Below are positions 1 to 11,572 of a DNA stretch of 64,000 nucleotides, one piece after another (within the stretch, counting starts at the first letter, position 1; every line of letters starts with the position of its first letter). The DNA lies in NCBI GenBank assembly GCA_034440635.1, contig JAOTON010000040.1:558001-622000 (forward strand), written 5' to 3'. A program made the translations under genes and the position numbers. The stretch comes from Lepas anatifera. Taxonomy: Eukaryota > Arthropoda > Thecostraca > Lepadidae. The notes under the pieces are model-generated. The model was given only the letters and a program-made list of their open reading frames with translations. It searched no databases and was not told the origin of the DNA.

Positions 1-1440
1 TTAAAGCTTGAAGTCGCATGTTCATTTGCTGACTTTTTTGTGTGTTTTTTTATGTGGAAGGAAACTGATGGCTTGATGTGCTTGGAACAAGCGCCAGTCT
101 TTGTTATCTGTGAGCTCAAGAAGAGCATTCTATTAAGTACCTGCTTACGGCTGCCTGGAGATTTTACGGGACAGTTCTTCAGCACCATGCTAGGTTTTAG
201 GTACAAGTCCAGTTTTGCACATTCTCTCGTCATTTTGGTAAGCTGGTTGTAGCGGCGTCCCCACGTATTTTTGACTGGGGTTTGGGGGTGGCCATCGTAC
301 TCATGCTAACTAAGAGGGAGAGGAGAAGGCGAAATTTGAACATTTGCCTGTCTTTGGAAACCCTGTTCCATGCGCTTCACCAGCGCTAGAACTGGGGACA
401 TTTATTTTATGTAGTACCAAGCAGGTAACAAGGCGAAAGTGCAGAAAAGTCAAAGTTGGTCGAATAACATGTTTGTAGGGTGGAGCGTCCCCTTGATTGG
501 CCAGCTGGGTACATGTCCCTCGGCTTTTGACACCCACGGCTGCTTGAGTAGACAGTCAGCTAATAATTAATTGCCGAGGGACAGTATCCACGTGTGTTAT
601 TGTTAACGCAATTCCAGTATTGGATGCTAACATCAACTCCTGAGTTTTAGAACGATGTGGCAAATGCTGCGAATGTACCGTGGGAGAAGTTGGTTGGCAT
701 TCCAGGCTATCGAACTTTGACGTCATGCAAGAGATATTGGGTTATATCTCTGTTGGAGTGTCCGGGCACCCCGAATGAAAGGTCGAAGTTGTGTTAAAAC
801 ATCCTTTCACCCTTGTGCTTTTCATTTTAAGGACTTTTAATCGTTTTTTCTTCAATTTTGCAGGCCTTTGGGAAGGCTAAACCACACTTTGTATGGCGCT
901 ATATCTTCTTTTATATTGTGATTATTGACATTGTTTTAGATTAGTGCATTCCCCAATCCGTGAAAAAATCCACGACGCTGCGTCATACCACCGGGCGCAG
1001 GATACACGTACAAACAGGAGGAATATGATGTCAAATTGCACATGGAAGAGAGTTGTCCAATTAATTTGGATATCCTTATGTGGTTAGCAACAATTTTTAA
1101 ACCAAAACCTAAAAAGTGCATACGATTTTTAACCGAGCTCACTGCAGCATCCGCGATGAACGTGCAATGTTTCGTAGATGTTCATATATTAGCACCGGAT
1201 TTATTGGTACCCAGATACATTTTCTTTACACGACAGTGCTCGGCTCTCTCACACATCAGAAATATGTGGTAGAGGCCGGGTCGTTTAATTCTAAGTCTGT
1301 GATGCGAAAGCTCTTTCAAAACTGACCCTGCCCGATAAATACACTCCGCAACATAAACAGTCTCACGCTTCTAAAACTACATCCAGCTGCTGTTCGATCA
1401 CACTTGAGCACGTCCGCTATGCTGCGTGGTCTGGGCCGTT
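1..1440. other. Unassigned sequence
   Basis: I see no recognisable gene, repeat array or transposon terminus here. Open frames are under 90 codons, overlap one another on both strands and carry no known motif. It could be intronic or intergenic. Confidence 0.5.
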
Positions 1441-1444
1441 GATG

Positions 1445-2195
1445 CAGGGACGGATCCAAGGGGTGAGGGTGATGGGGTGATCGCCCCCCTTGGGCCGACC
1501 TTAAGCACTGGAAAGAAACGCCTCCCGCCGCATGTTGCCTTCCAAATGCCACCCGAAGTCAGGTCTAGGGGCCCCTTATAATGTACCCGGGGGAGCCGTG
1601 AAATTAATCTCGAAGGGAGGCCCAAAGAGTTGTTCTCGGGCCCCGGCCTCGGAGGTCCCACGAGCCCCGCGACCAGACCCCTAACACTCGTCTTGGGGGC
1701 CCACTGCTGCCCAAGCCGGGCCCCATATTCTCAGCAGTGTTAGGTCCCCTGTATTCCACCCGGGCCCCTGTGGCTGCAGCCCGACCTCTTGCGGTTCACC
1801 CGGGCCTCCTGTGGCCATCCCGGCACCCTGAAATTATTGTGGGCCCCTTGGTGCCCACTTGAAACCACTGAATCTGCCATAGGGCCCCTCAGAATTATCC
1901 CGGGACCACTGATGCCGAAAACGGGCCCCTACTCTCAGCAGTTGTAGATAATTTTCCTGTATTCCACCCGGGCCCTCTGTGACCCCAGCCGGGCCCCCTG
2001 CGGTTCACCCGGGACTCCTGTGGCCATCCGGGCCTCATGAAATGCTTCCGGGGTCCCTGTGGTTCACTTGCGATCTTTGTGTCCGCGACCGGGCCCCTCA
2101 CGATAATCTCAGACATATTGTGGCTACAGTCGGACCCCTGCTTTGCTTGCGGGACTCCTTTGGTCTCGGCCCCCTGAGGCTACATCTGTCCCTGC
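1445..2195 (-). repeat. Degenerate GC-rich minisatellite (GGGCCC family)
   Basis: This is an imperfect array of roughly 20-60 bp units built on GGGCCCCTGTGG and CACCCGGGCC words. On the minus strand it reads as CACAGGGGCCCGGGTGGA, the same wording as the much more regular array at 49965-51190. The block opens with CAGGGACGGATCC and closes with a ATCTGTCCCTG end, which look like a weak pair of hAT-type inverted termini. The flanking octamers match at only 4 of 8 positions, so I do not claim a target duplication. Overlapping short frames are by-products of the repeat. Confidence 0.65.
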
Positions 2196-2440
2196 TTGGG
2201 AGTAGTAGGTATAACATCTTAAACTCTTAATTCAAGCAGTCCGCAGAATATTGCATGCGATCTAAGATGGTCCCGATCAGTGATCCTAGCCGAAATTTGG
2301 CCAGTCCCTGGATTTGTGCAGATCCAATCAAATGTTGAACATGCCTCAGGGATTTTAGGGCCAGTTCATAGAGTAGTGGGCGTTTGGAATTCTCGGAATT
2401 TTTGCCCCCCCCACCCCTAAACGGTGCTCAACGTTTTTTT
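2196..2440. other. Unassigned spacer
   Basis: This short unique stretch lies between two minisatellite blocks. I see no gene or terminus in it. Confidence 0.4.
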
Positions 2441-2449
2441 TGCTTGCCG

Positions 2450-3830
2450 GCAGGGACGGAGGATTCCAGGGTGCAAGTGGTGCAGTTGCACCACTCGATT
2501 TTTTTCAAGTGGTGCAAAAGTATCTTTTTGCACCCCTCGTTTTGGCTTTGTCCAGGAGGCGCCCCTCCCCTGGCCGGTAAAAGAAAATCAAGCCTAATTA
2601 CCGCCTACCTGAAGAGGTAGGATCCTCTGTGAAAAATTGACATTTTCATATATGAATGGCGCCCTCTTACATCATAGCCACGCCCTGGGCAGCAAAATGC
2701 GCCTCCCCCTTGAGTAAAGGCGCCCCTCTGGATAGCATAGGCGCCCTTGGATAGCGTAGGCACCTCCTGGACAGCCGAGGTGCCTCCGAAGAAGAGAAAC
2801 GGCGCCCCTAGATATCACATGCCCCCTGGTTAGCACAGGCACCTCTGGATAGCACAAGGCGCCCCCCCGCAGAAAAAAGGCGCCCCTGGATAACATAGGC
2901 ACCCTTGGATAAGAAAGACGCCCTCTGGAGAGCAGAGGTGCATCCTGGAGAGAAAAAGACGCCCCCGAAGAGTAACGGCGGCATGGACGGCGGATTCCGC
3001 GGGACAGGGTGTGCAGTTGCACACCTTGAAAAAATGATGGTGTACAAAAGTATATTTTTGCACACTTGGTTTTGACCTCGTCCGGGGAGGCCTCCACGGA
3101 TTTGGGTGGCACCCCCGGATTTGGCCGGCACCCCCGGCCGGTCAACAGATTATCAGACTCATCGCCTATCTGAAGAGGTAGTACCCTATGTGTAAAATAA
3201 AATACATTTTCAAATATAATGGCGCTCCCTGACATCAAAGCTGCGCCCTGGACAGCAAAAGGCGCCCACCCCCTTAAGTAAAGGCGCCCCTCTGGATAGC
3301 AAAGGTGACCCCTAGACAGCAGAGGCGCCCCCGGACAGAAAAAGGCACCCCCAATTGAGGAGTAACGACGCCCCTGGATAGCATAGGCGCCCTCTGGTTA
3401 GTACAGGCACTCCTGTACACCAAGAGGCGCCCCCCCCATAGAGCAAAGGCAACCCTCTGGATATCATAAACTCCCTTGAATAGCAATCGCGCTCCCTGGA
3501 CAGCAGGGGCGCCCTCTGGATGGCATAGGCGCCCCCAAAACAGCAAATACGCCCTTTGATACTAAAGGCGCCCCAGATAGCAGAAGCGCCCCATGGACAG
3601 AAAACACCCTCTGGATAGCATAGGCACCCCTGGACGGCAGAGGCGCCTCCGAAGAAGATTAACGACGCCCCATGGACATCATATGCGCCCCCTGGTTAGT
3701 ACACGCACCCCTAGATAGCAAAAGACACCCCCCCTGGAGAGAAAAGGCGCCCCCTCTAGAAAGAATAAGCACCCATGGATAGGCAAGGCGCCCCCTGGAG
3801 AGCAAAGCAGAACATTTTTTTTAAGGAAAA
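2450..3830. repeat. GGCGCCCC-TGGATAGC minisatellite with higher-order duplication
   Basis: Irregular units of about 20-35 bp are built on the phrase GGCGCCCCTGGATAGCATA. They occur in two higher-order blocks, each opening with a GGACGGmGGATTCC end (near 2453 and 2985). Each block then has a GTGCAGTTGCAC palindrome, a run reading TTTTTGCAC, and an AAGAGGTAG segment before the short repeats resume. The opening words resemble hAT-type termini. The 188-codon minus-strand frame across 2672-3238 is periodic and looks like a by-product. A related inverted fragment lies at 10340-10470. Confidence 0.7.
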
Positions 3831-4071
3831 ATCAGTGGGGGGCGATTTTCTTGTGCTGGCAATTATAGTGTCTTCGGGGGATCAAACCCCCATTTGGAGG
3901 GGGCTTTAATAAAATCTAGACGTGCTAGTATTAAAAAATGTATTCCAATTTTTGTTATTCCATATTCTATAGATTAGAGATGCTGCCCAGGACTGCGAGT
4001 TTTTTTCGACGGAAAAAGGCCAAACCGGGTTTTGAAAAAAGGCCAAAAGGGTCAAATTTTATTTGCACTGA
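3831..4071. other. Unassigned AT-rich spacer
   Basis: AT-rich sequence with a short internally repeated AAAAAGGCCAAA phrase. It is otherwise unrecognised. Confidence 0.35.
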
Positions 4072-4428
4072 TTTTTTTTTAATTTCGTCCAAGTTCTTCC
4101 CAGTACGGCTGTTGGAGTCTGAGTCTCACTGAAGTCCTCAAGGGACTTGTCACGGAGACCCCGACCCCACCACCCGAACGAGCAACGCCCACAATAAAGG
4201 GTTGATTTAGAAGCCAAAGTTTAACCTCCCACAAAGCGCAGGGATGGCCGCCTCGCTCAGGTCACCCTCTCATCAGTCAGTTGCCAGCCGGCCTACGTCG
4301 GGCAAACGATTGAGCGCCGGAGCGTCTCAGGGGAACCGGATCCCAAGCCTGGACATGCACTGCCACTGCATGCTTCTCAGCAGCAGGCCGGAGCCCGACG
4401 CTCTACCAACTGAGCTACCGGGGCGGCC
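4072..4428 (-). mobile_element. tRNA-derived SINE, copy 1
   Basis: Read on the minus strand, the element starts with a tRNA-like head containing an A-box (GGTAGCTCAGTTGGTAGAGC, about 4404-4423). It continues into a roughly 250-bp body and ends in a T-run on the + strand (4072-4080), which is an A-tail on the minus strand. A second, clearly homologous copy lies at 54594-54956 in the same orientation, with the same head, body and tail order. Two dispersed copies with a pol III-type head and A-tail define a SINE. I found no convincing target duplication. The tRNA head lacks a foldable T-arm at the expected distance, so it is not a working tRNA gene. Confidence 0.8.
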
Positions 4429-4785
4429 AAATGGCCAAATAAATACCACAAAAGCCATATTTGAGGCAAAAACGACCCCTACCGATTGTCATAAGCCCAC
4501 AGAAAAAGGACAGAGGACTCTTGTATCACTGCAGTGAACAGTGCACTGTATACAACTAAATGTTGATAATTTGATATTGACTTGACGAGATATTTTTAAA
4601 ACACTGCCCATTTCGTAAGAAGCCAGGAGTGCCCTTCCAATCCCGTGTGGCCACCCAATGATTTTATCCACATAACTAAACAATTTGTTAGCATGATCAA
4701 TTATCTTGGCCGCACCACTCCCCGCTAACATTTGATATTTTCCTGCTTTTCCTCTGAATTGTTTGCTCTTGAACAGTGACGGATT

Positions 4786-5064
4786 GATAGGCAGATCCAA
4801 GATTGTCAATCGGACGGGGGGCACCCTCCCGGGGGCGCCATCCGGAGCAGGGGTCGCCACTTTTAACCGGAAAACCCTATCAGGTGGGCGTAAAATCCTA
4901 TAGGTGAGCACCGATTTTCGCATCTTGAGGGGGAGGGTGGGAAGCGCCATTTCAGGCGAGTGCCATCGACCTTTCAGGGGGTGCCGTGACCATTTCAGGG
5001 GGCGCCGAGGATCGACCGGGGGGCTGAATCTGCCCCTCCCCGTTGCCCCCTGGATCCGCATATG
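4786..5064. mobile_element. hAT-type miniature element (CATAGGCGGATCC family)
   Basis: The termini read GATAGGCAGATCC at the left and GGATCCGCATATG at the right, an imperfect inverted pair. The interior carries the CTATCAGGTGGGCG and CATTTCAGGGGG phrases seen at 11636-11883, 39358-39775 and 45266-45687. Flanking octamers GACGGATT and GGCGGATC match at 6 of 8 positions, consistent with an old 8-bp hAT-type duplication. No transposase is encoded. Confidence 0.7.
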
Positions 5065-5072
5065 GGCGGATC

Positions 5073-6060
5073 TAGAATTTTGGTAAGTGGGGGGAGGGGA
5101 AGCGGAGCCTCAGAGTTCGCACTTTACCATCAACTTTTCACCAAAAGGGCGCCTATGGTATTTGGTTTTCGGTTTCCGTCATTTTTGTGGATCATATTTT
5201 TAACAACGTTCTGTCCCTCCTTCCCCCAGCTATAACAGTTTGTACCAGCCAAGAAAGATGCCCATTTGGCGTGGTATTTGAAACTATGAATTGCTAAACA
5301 GTTCAGTCCACACTTTTTCGGCACCTCTTGAAAAAAAACTGTAACTGCCACTAGGTCATGGGGAAATGCAAGACACTTGGGAAGATGCAACAGCTGAACA
5401 TAAAGCTACATATCTGAGGATTTTTCTATTTGTGAAGAGAGGTTAACTTTATTTTAATATCAAATATGTTAAGCATCATTTTGCCATTCCATGTGGCCAA
5501 GATTCGTAAGATAATGGTGAGAGGACATTGAAAATAATCGCAGCGAGTGTGAACCTGGCCTGTGCGCTGTCCCAGAAAATTATCTCAGCGGAAAAGCGTT
5601 TACATTGTAGGCAATACAAACCGGACTTTAACCCACATTACTAATTGCTCCTAAAAAATAATGTTTGAACCAGATGGCAGACTCAAGGAGATATAAGGAA
5701 AGTTGAAACGTTAAGATAAACACAGAATGAAGTAGGTATGTGGGCATTTTTCATCGAACTTTATCTATATTCTGGCATCAGCATGGAAGAATTGCTCTTG
5801 TGCGTGAAATTTCGAGAGGTGTTAAGAGAATTTTGGTAGCCATGTGATTGAATGCTGAAATAGATCATGGCAGGAATAGGCATGTGTGATTTGTGACATA
5901 AATGGGACCCACTAGAATAAAAAGAAAACAGTTTCAACGTGTCCAAGTACTCTCTTGATAAATTGATAACTTTTTTTCGTTTATTGGCTGTGATTTGCGC
6001 GTTTAATGATCATTTGCAGTGTTCAGATCGAAGTGAAAAGACCATTCAGATTGATAAAAC
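5073..6060. other. Unassigned sequence
   Basis: About 1 kb without a recognisable gene, array or transposon terminus. Minus-strand frames of 61-86 codons carry no motif I recognise. Confidence 0.45.
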
Positions 6061-6119
6061 GAGTATATTTTGTCACTGACCATCCACTTATACCATCAAC
6101 CATCGTCTTCAGGTCAAGT

Positions 6120-8290
6120 TCAGGACGCATCATTTAAGAGAAGAGGTGAGCGTGCACTGTGCTTGCCCAAATCGGGACACAGCCGCCCTCCCGATGGACA
6201 GATCGCGCAGAAACACGTCCTCGTCGCGTTTAATTTCGCGCACGCGTACGACGTAGTGGACCACCACCTGCTACGCGTTCGCCTATTGGAGATGGGGCTG
6301 CCAAATTGCACGATGGCCTGGATTTGGCAGTGGCTCCGGGACCGAAGGGTCAAGGTGGACCTAAATGGCGTGCTTTCCAGTGATCGCATTTTCCGAGCTG
6401 GTCTGCTGGTAAGGAAGTGTCTTATCGCCGGTTTTATTTTTTATGGGTGGCTCAGCTGGTAGACGCAGTTCGTGCGGTTCCCGGATGGTCCCCCTACATG
6501 TACGCCGATGATACAGCGGCTCTCTGCACGGGCAACAACATCCAAGTCGCCAAGGACCGGGCGCAAGCTGCTGCTGGCACCCTCGTGAATTGGGCCCGAC
6601 AGCACAAAATGGTGGTATCAGGAGCCAAGATCCAAGTGCTGGTGATGTCCCAGTGGGCCAGAGATGCCGATCCCTTCAGTTTTGACGTCGATGGGAAGTC
6701 TGTCATTGCTGGAGACACCCTACAGCTACTTGGCGTCACCATCGATCGGCTCCTCCACTTCGGTCCACACTGTAAGAGACTGCGAGAGAAGGTCCACCCC
6801 CCGCATCTCCTACCTACGTCAACTGTCCGGCTGCAACTGGGGGCTGCACGAACAGCACCTCCGAACCAGGGTACTTTAACTACGGGTACAACCAGGTTTC
6901 CTACTAAATATAGTCCTCCCATGATGACGTCACCGCCCTTTCCTACTAAGTTATAGGAGATTCTACTAAGTTTTTGGAAGGATCAGCTGAAACATACCAA
7001 GTTTGGGCGTATTTGGCACCAATCTAGTATAAATCGAAATCAACTTGTTTCACCCATTTGACAGTAACCTTGATCTCAACCGCGAGCAGCGTATTTTACG
7101 TAAATCTAATGAAAAAATTATAACACTTCAAAGAATTTGTTGAAAGGGCATGCATTTATTTGATCAACTCAGGCCTACCTAATAGCCGAGAGAAATAAAT
7201 TTACCTTCGCTCAAGAGATCACCGGTGTTTATTGTCTTCTGCTGCAGGTACCACCAACAGCCAATCAAAGGTCAGAAATCAACAGCCAATCAAAATCGAG
7301 ATTAGTCTTACTGCAAACAGCTGTTAGGGCTGAACATGTCCTTTTTTGGGATAAAAGTTTTTGCAAAACGTCTGATGGTTTCACAAATAAAAATCTTTTA
7401 GCTTTCTGTTCAACCATATAAGTTTTGTTGATACAGTTCTAAAACAGGTTATTTAGAGCTTCGAAAAAGTGCAATTTCTCCAATGCCCTGCATAGTAACT
7501 GTAGTGCCTCTCCAGCCATGATGACGTAATGCTGCCAAACAACTTGAACGGGGTCTGCCTCCGAACCGTCGCTACTGGCTACGTGAGAGGAGCGATGGAG
7601 CAAGCGGCCGCAGCGTGGCTCCACGTCACACCGCCATTTCATGTCGAGCTGCTGGAACGCAAAATGAGAGCGTCGGCGCGTATCATCACAGGATGCACCT
7701 GCCCCACCCCCAGCCGAAGTAAGACTCCCCCGTAGCGGCCAGAAGGGGCGTACTTGCGACCCGACTGCTGGTGAAAGTCCATGCGCTGCCGCCTGAAAAC
7801 CCTCTGTGAAGACGTGCGGAGGCGACAGCGCCCTCTCGACTCTCCTCGGTGACCGGGTGGCGGCAGGTGGGCAGAGAGATGTGGGATTAAGCAGGCATCT
7901 CCCTCCCCATCGAGCCTCTCCTTCCTCGACGTCTTCCATCGTGGGTATCAGGAGAGTGAGTCACATTTCAACTAGACGTGGGCCCGCCTACATCAGGAGC
8001 GCCACCTGTCCGGAGGAAGCGAGTAGCTCTCCTCCACCTCGCTTCCCTGACTAAATGTGGCACATGGGTGTGGACCGACGGGTCAGTGCTCGGAGGGGTC
8101 ACGAGCGGGGGAGCTGGGTCTTCATCGAGTCACCAGACGGAGCCCAGCATGAGCTCAGGCGACCAGCAGGCTCGCTCTGCTCGAGTTTTCAGGCTGAGAT
8201 GGTAGCCCTCCAAACTGCCTGTGTCTTCCTATTGGACCATTCAGTGCACACAGAAGATCCGGTCATCTTCAGCATGGCCCGCCAAGGTGA
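6120..8290 (+). pseudogene. Degraded non-LTR retrotransposon ORF2 (reverse transcriptase and RNase H)
   Basis: The segment encodes a broken reverse transcriptase in several frames. Around 6225-6400 it reads LVAFNFAHAYDVVDHHLL, RT motif A with its aspartate. The QGSVLSP block near 6410-6450 is garbled by frameshifts. The catalytic YMYADDTAAL box (motif C) is present near 6497-6526, followed by thumb-like sequence to about 6860. After a 690-bp insertion the frame resumes at 7558. A partial RNase H domain follows (WTDGSVLGG near 8070, QAEMVALQTA near 8190) and is truncated before its last catalytic residues. The domain order fits a Jockey/I/R1-group LINE with RNase H. At least three frameshifts and the truncation make it dead. 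It is unrelated at sequence level to the intact LINE at 22455-29368. Confidence 0.85.
6868..7557. mobile_element. 690-bp insertion in the LINE remnant, 10-bp target duplication
   Basis: The LINE reading frame is interrupted exactly here. The ten bases CCTCCGAACC occur on both sides (6858-6867 and 7558-7567). Joining across a single copy continues the RT-domain reading, so this is an insertion. The insert has no coding capacity and no clear terminal inverted repeats. A CATGATGACGT word occurs near each end in direct orientation. A 9-10 bp duplication would fit a Mutator-like non-autonomous element or a short retroposon. I cannot assign the family. Confidence 0.75.
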
Positions 8291-8292
8291 TG

Positions 8293-8570
8293 ACGCATTA
8301 TAGAAATAAAATGGCTTTCAATGTCTGTAGATAAGACAGCGAATCGGTAAAAATCGCAAACTTCCTCGCCATCAGCTTAGACACCTGGTCCAAAGAGCAA
8401 AAAAATGGCGTACAGCTCTGAAGTAAAAATGGATCCTTCGTAAGGCAAACTAGAAAACTTCTCAACATCGTCACCAACAAATGTACGACCTGTGCCATTG
8501 TAACTTTCTTTTGCAACCGTCTGTATAGAAACAGACGTGGTTTTCGAACGGTTCCGCACGCAAGTTCATA
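8293..8570 (-). pseudogene. Fragment of an I-type LINE RNase H domain
   Basis: On the minus strand, two overlapping frames together read SIFTSELYAI and then KFAIFTDSLSYLQTL. These are the glutamate and second-aspartate motifs of the RNase H domain in I-group non-LTR elements. They are separated by a frameshift near 8395. The fragment abuts the end of the other LINE remnant in opposite orientation. No RT portion is adjacent, so this is a short dead piece. Confidence 0.7.
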
Positions 8571-8833
8571 AATTACTGGCGCGTCGGTTCAGGATGCAAT
8601 TTTTTGCTTTGTTGGAGTAGGTCTGTGTTCGTGTTAACTGCCGAGATGAGCTATGGTTCAATAACAGCTGCTTCATGTGTTTCTACGAGGCTGCTGTCGA
8701 TACCAGCCTGTGCCAGCCAGGCACAGACTCTCACTCCCGGGTGACGGGTTGCAACACGCGAGCCGCTGCCTATCTGACAGAGGTAGGCGTCGCCAAAAAA
8801 ATGTTTGGTATTTGGGGCGTGTTGGTGACTGAT

Positions 8834-9291
8834 TTTAAGGGAAACGTGGCACCTTGGTAAAATCCTGGAAATTTGTGTAATTAGGCGTACTTTTAGCCAA
8901 AAATAATGAAACCACTCATGATTTCTCTGAAAAAGTACAATAAGCTCAATACTTTGATTTCTGAAATACTCCTCTAGGAAAAGAAATACAAATCTGCCTG
9001 TGGATGATGTTATGATCTGGCAACCATCACCATACTCGAAACACTTCAAGGGCTTCGATTGGCTGATGCTCATCGTGATGTCACCACATGTCGTCACACC
9101 AGCAGCTCACAACAATGGCCGCCTGGCGAGAGGTACGTGAGAGGTACATTTCGGGTAGGTTTTAGTTTTTTTTCTACGGAAATATCGAGTTCCAAGACAA
9201 ATGATACATAGAGCACCTGGTTGTCCGACTTTCTTTATAACTTGGCTATTTCAGTTAAAATCACGTTCTAAAGGTGCCACTTTCCCTTTAA
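8834..9291. mobile_element. Miniature inverted-repeat element (AAGGGAAA-GTGGCACCTT ends)
   Basis: The left end reads TTAAGGGAAACGTGGCACCTT-like and the right end is its inverse, AAGGTGCCACTTTCCCTTTAA-like. The right subterminal part (TGTCCGACTTTCTTTATAACTT then CAGTTAAAATCACGTT) is shared with the element at 53742-54029, and a single end recurs at 63845-63897. The interior is non-coding. I could not settle the target duplication. Confidence 0.7.
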
Positions 9292-9299
9292 TGGCTTAA

Positions 9300-9877
9300 T
9301 ACAAAGCGAGTATCTTACTGCGCATTTGTAGCGGTATTTCATTAATTTCCACTAGCATGCTTATTATTGGTGAAGCTTGGAACGCTGCTACTATTCTGAT
9401 AGCGTGATGATGGACATATCGATAATCTTTTTCGCGGACTAAGGAGCGGCCTCATACACAACACCGCCGTACACGATCTTCGAACGGATAAGTGATCTAT
9501 ATAGCATAAGAAGCTTATAGCGTAGCGTATAACGTCTATATAGGCGCTAAGCGTATAAAGTGTATAGCATGAGAACATTTCTCTAGCCGCACCGTATCTC
9601 ATCCTCATACCTTCAGTATTTTCAGCGTATCGAAACATTTTTTTTTGCGGAAATCCTTCAGGTATGGCACATATGCAAGTTTATCGAGTGTGAGCCCGAT
9701 AAATCTGGTTTCTGCTACAACGTCGCTCGGATTTCCGCGAATTTACAACATCGGGTATTCAGTCTCAATGTCTATTATAGAAGTGCATGCACTTTGTCTT
9801 TGAAGTTGAAAACTTCTGTCCATTCGTGTGATCCATTGCTGCAATATTTCAAGGCCAAGCTGCAGCCGCCTCTGCGC
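9300..9877. other. Unassigned sequence
   Basis: I see nothing recognisable here apart from a short run of related TATAGCGTATAA words near 9500-9560. Confidence 0.35.
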
Positions 9878-9885
9878 AGCTGCTG

Positions 9886-10072
9886 CATGGGCGCCGAAAG
9901 TGGGGGGGGACGCGTCCCCCCAGTCGGCGAAACAGGAGGGGACGTCCCCCCAAAATGTTTCGGTCAATGGTCATTAATGCTGTCAGTTACCGAATATGCT
10001 CAAAATTCGCCTCCCCGGTCAGCACCAGCCCGGGTCTGTCCCCCCTGCGAAAATTCCGTGGCGGCGCCCCTG
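9886..10072. mobile_element. hAT-type miniature element with exact 8-bp target duplication
   Basis: The element is 187 bp. It starts CATGGGCGCCG and ends CGGCGCCCCTG, an 11-bp inverted pair with one mismatch. It is flanked on both sides by AGCTGCTG (9878-9885 and 10073-10080). An 8-bp duplication with CAGGGGCG-type ends is the signature of a hAT superfamily non-autonomous element. It has no coding capacity. Confidence 0.85.
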
Positions 10073-10339
10073 AGCTGCTGTATTAGACGCTGTCACCCAT
10101 ATTGTGAAGTCTTCAACGAAAAGCACATGACGTATGTTTGTGGGAAGTGTCTGCAATATCATTGGTCGTAACTGCATACAGGACTATAAAAATCACAAAA
10201 TCCTGGGCTATGCCACTCTTGCTGATATCAATCCGATACGACTGAGTTTACGCGAAATCTAAAATACCTATTTTTCGGAATATTAGAAATAAACCACCCC
10301 TAGTGGCCTCGCACGCCGAGTCCAAAGAGTTTCTGTAGA

Positions 10340-10470
10340 AAGCACTTGGATAGCAAAGGCGCCTCCCAAGGGATGAGGGCGCCCCCTGGGGAGAATGGCG
10401 CCCCCTCCAGAAAATCTTGCACCACTTCTCGAAAATGGAATCCGCCGTCTCTGCTTGCCGGCATGTTTTT
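10340..10470 (-). repeat. Fragment related to the 2450-3830 minisatellite
   Basis: In inverse orientation this carries the same GGCGCCCCC phrases, a GTGGTGCAAGATTTT segment and a GACGGCGGATTCC end, preceded by GCCGGCAAGCAG. The order matches the opening of the 2450 block. Confidence 0.6.
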
Positions 10471-10599
10471 ATGTGTGTGTACGTTTGTTATGGAAATTAT
10501 ACCTTGCACGGTCGGACCCCAAAAGCTATTACGGGCCCACTTTCGAGGAAGCCGGCCCCCAGTCAGGGTTCATCCCCTTCTTGAAGCTTTTCTGGACTC

Positions 10600-11045
10600 G
10601 CCCCTGAGTTGATGTCAGTTACAAAGTTGAGCACGAACTTCTCTTCGCACGGTTGCCGGAGCATCAGCTGGCAGCGGACGGCTGGAGGCCTTGGCGCAGC
10701 TGCGCTGGCTCGGACGGACCCCCGATGCCGTCCCACACTAACTAGGTCGTTTGCACACTGTTCTGCGTGCGCTGCGAGTTCTGCTCTGACCCACACGACC
10801 TGAGAGGAGACAGCTGACACGTACACGGCGGGACGCCAGAGTAGCAGCTACAGGAGTGTGACGGGGAGGTAGCGGTAAACCTGACGTTTCCCGGAAAGCT
10901 TGGCAGATTCTATTTAATTCCAAAGAGCATCGGTGGAATGTTTGGTTATCTTTTAGATGGCTGCTACGATGACCTTTTTTTCTCTTAGGTCTGCACGCCT
11001 TTTTGTGATTTGTCTTTTATAAGAATATACACATATATACATATG
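10600..11045. other. Unassigned sequence
   Basis: Moderately GC-rich sequence with overlapping 60-90 codon frames on both strands and no motif I can name. An exon or promoter-proximal region is possible but not supported. Confidence 0.3.
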
Positions 11046-11057
11046 ACGTGCGAAGTC

Positions 11058-11229
11058 GGGGGATGAGGTGGCTTAGTGGATAGCACCCTTGTCTTCTAAG
11101 CCACCGGTCGGTTCGCCCGGCGGGCCTCTGAATAAGTCGATCTGATCCCCAAAATCCTTCCAACAGGGTGAGAGTTGGCGACGCCTATGACCCTGGCAGT
11201 TGGTGCTCGTTAAACCCCAACAATTATTA
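11058..11229 (+). mobile_element. tRNA-derived SINE with 12-bp target duplication
   Basis: The head is tRNA-like. The A-box region reads GTGGCTTAGTGGATAGCACC, the anticodon-loop position reads CTTCTAA (anticodon TCT, tRNA-Arg-like), and the B-box region reads GGTCGGTTCGCCC. A body of about 100 bp follows and ends in CAACAATTATTA. The exact 12-mer ACGTGCGAAGTC flanks both sides (11046-11057 and 11230-11241), showing retroposition. The tail resembles the AT-repeat end of a LINE partner rather than a pure A-tail. Confidence 0.88.
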
Positions 11230-11241
11230 ACGTGCGAAGTC

Positions 11242-11564
11242 AGTGCTATTCTTCATCTACTGACCTTGCCTTCGTACATTTCTGCAATTCAAAGACATCA
11301 ACTAGAAACCGTGCTAGAATATGGAGTTCTGGTTTCGTTCGGAATTCGCTGATGGTGTAGACACTCGACAGATCCGTCCATCTGCATTTTGCGGGCAAAT
11401 GTCGTCATTTCTCATTCATATGTCCCCGCAGTATAACTTATCAACCAAGAAATCTAGGTATAAAATCCTGAATGCTGAGATGTCTGGGCACTGGTTTCTA
11501 AGTGCACATTATTCGCACTTCTGTAACCCGATAATTTGCATCGCCGTTGCAGTTATATCAACTT
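11242..11564. other. Unassigned sequence
   Basis: A short unique stretch with no recognisable gene or repeat. Confidence 0.35.
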
Positions 11565-11572
11565 GAGAGCGC

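Noticed and set aside
1437..2202. hAT element with target duplication around the GC-rich block
   Set aside because: Ends look suitable, but flanking octamers CGTTGATG and CTTGGGAG agree at only 4 of 8 positions.
2672..3238. 188-codon minus-strand frame
   Set aside because: It is periodic translation of the GGCGCC minisatellite.
4378..4428. Functional tRNA gene at the SINE head
   Set aside because: The A-box is good, but the T-arm is displaced and the sequence runs into a repeated SINE body.
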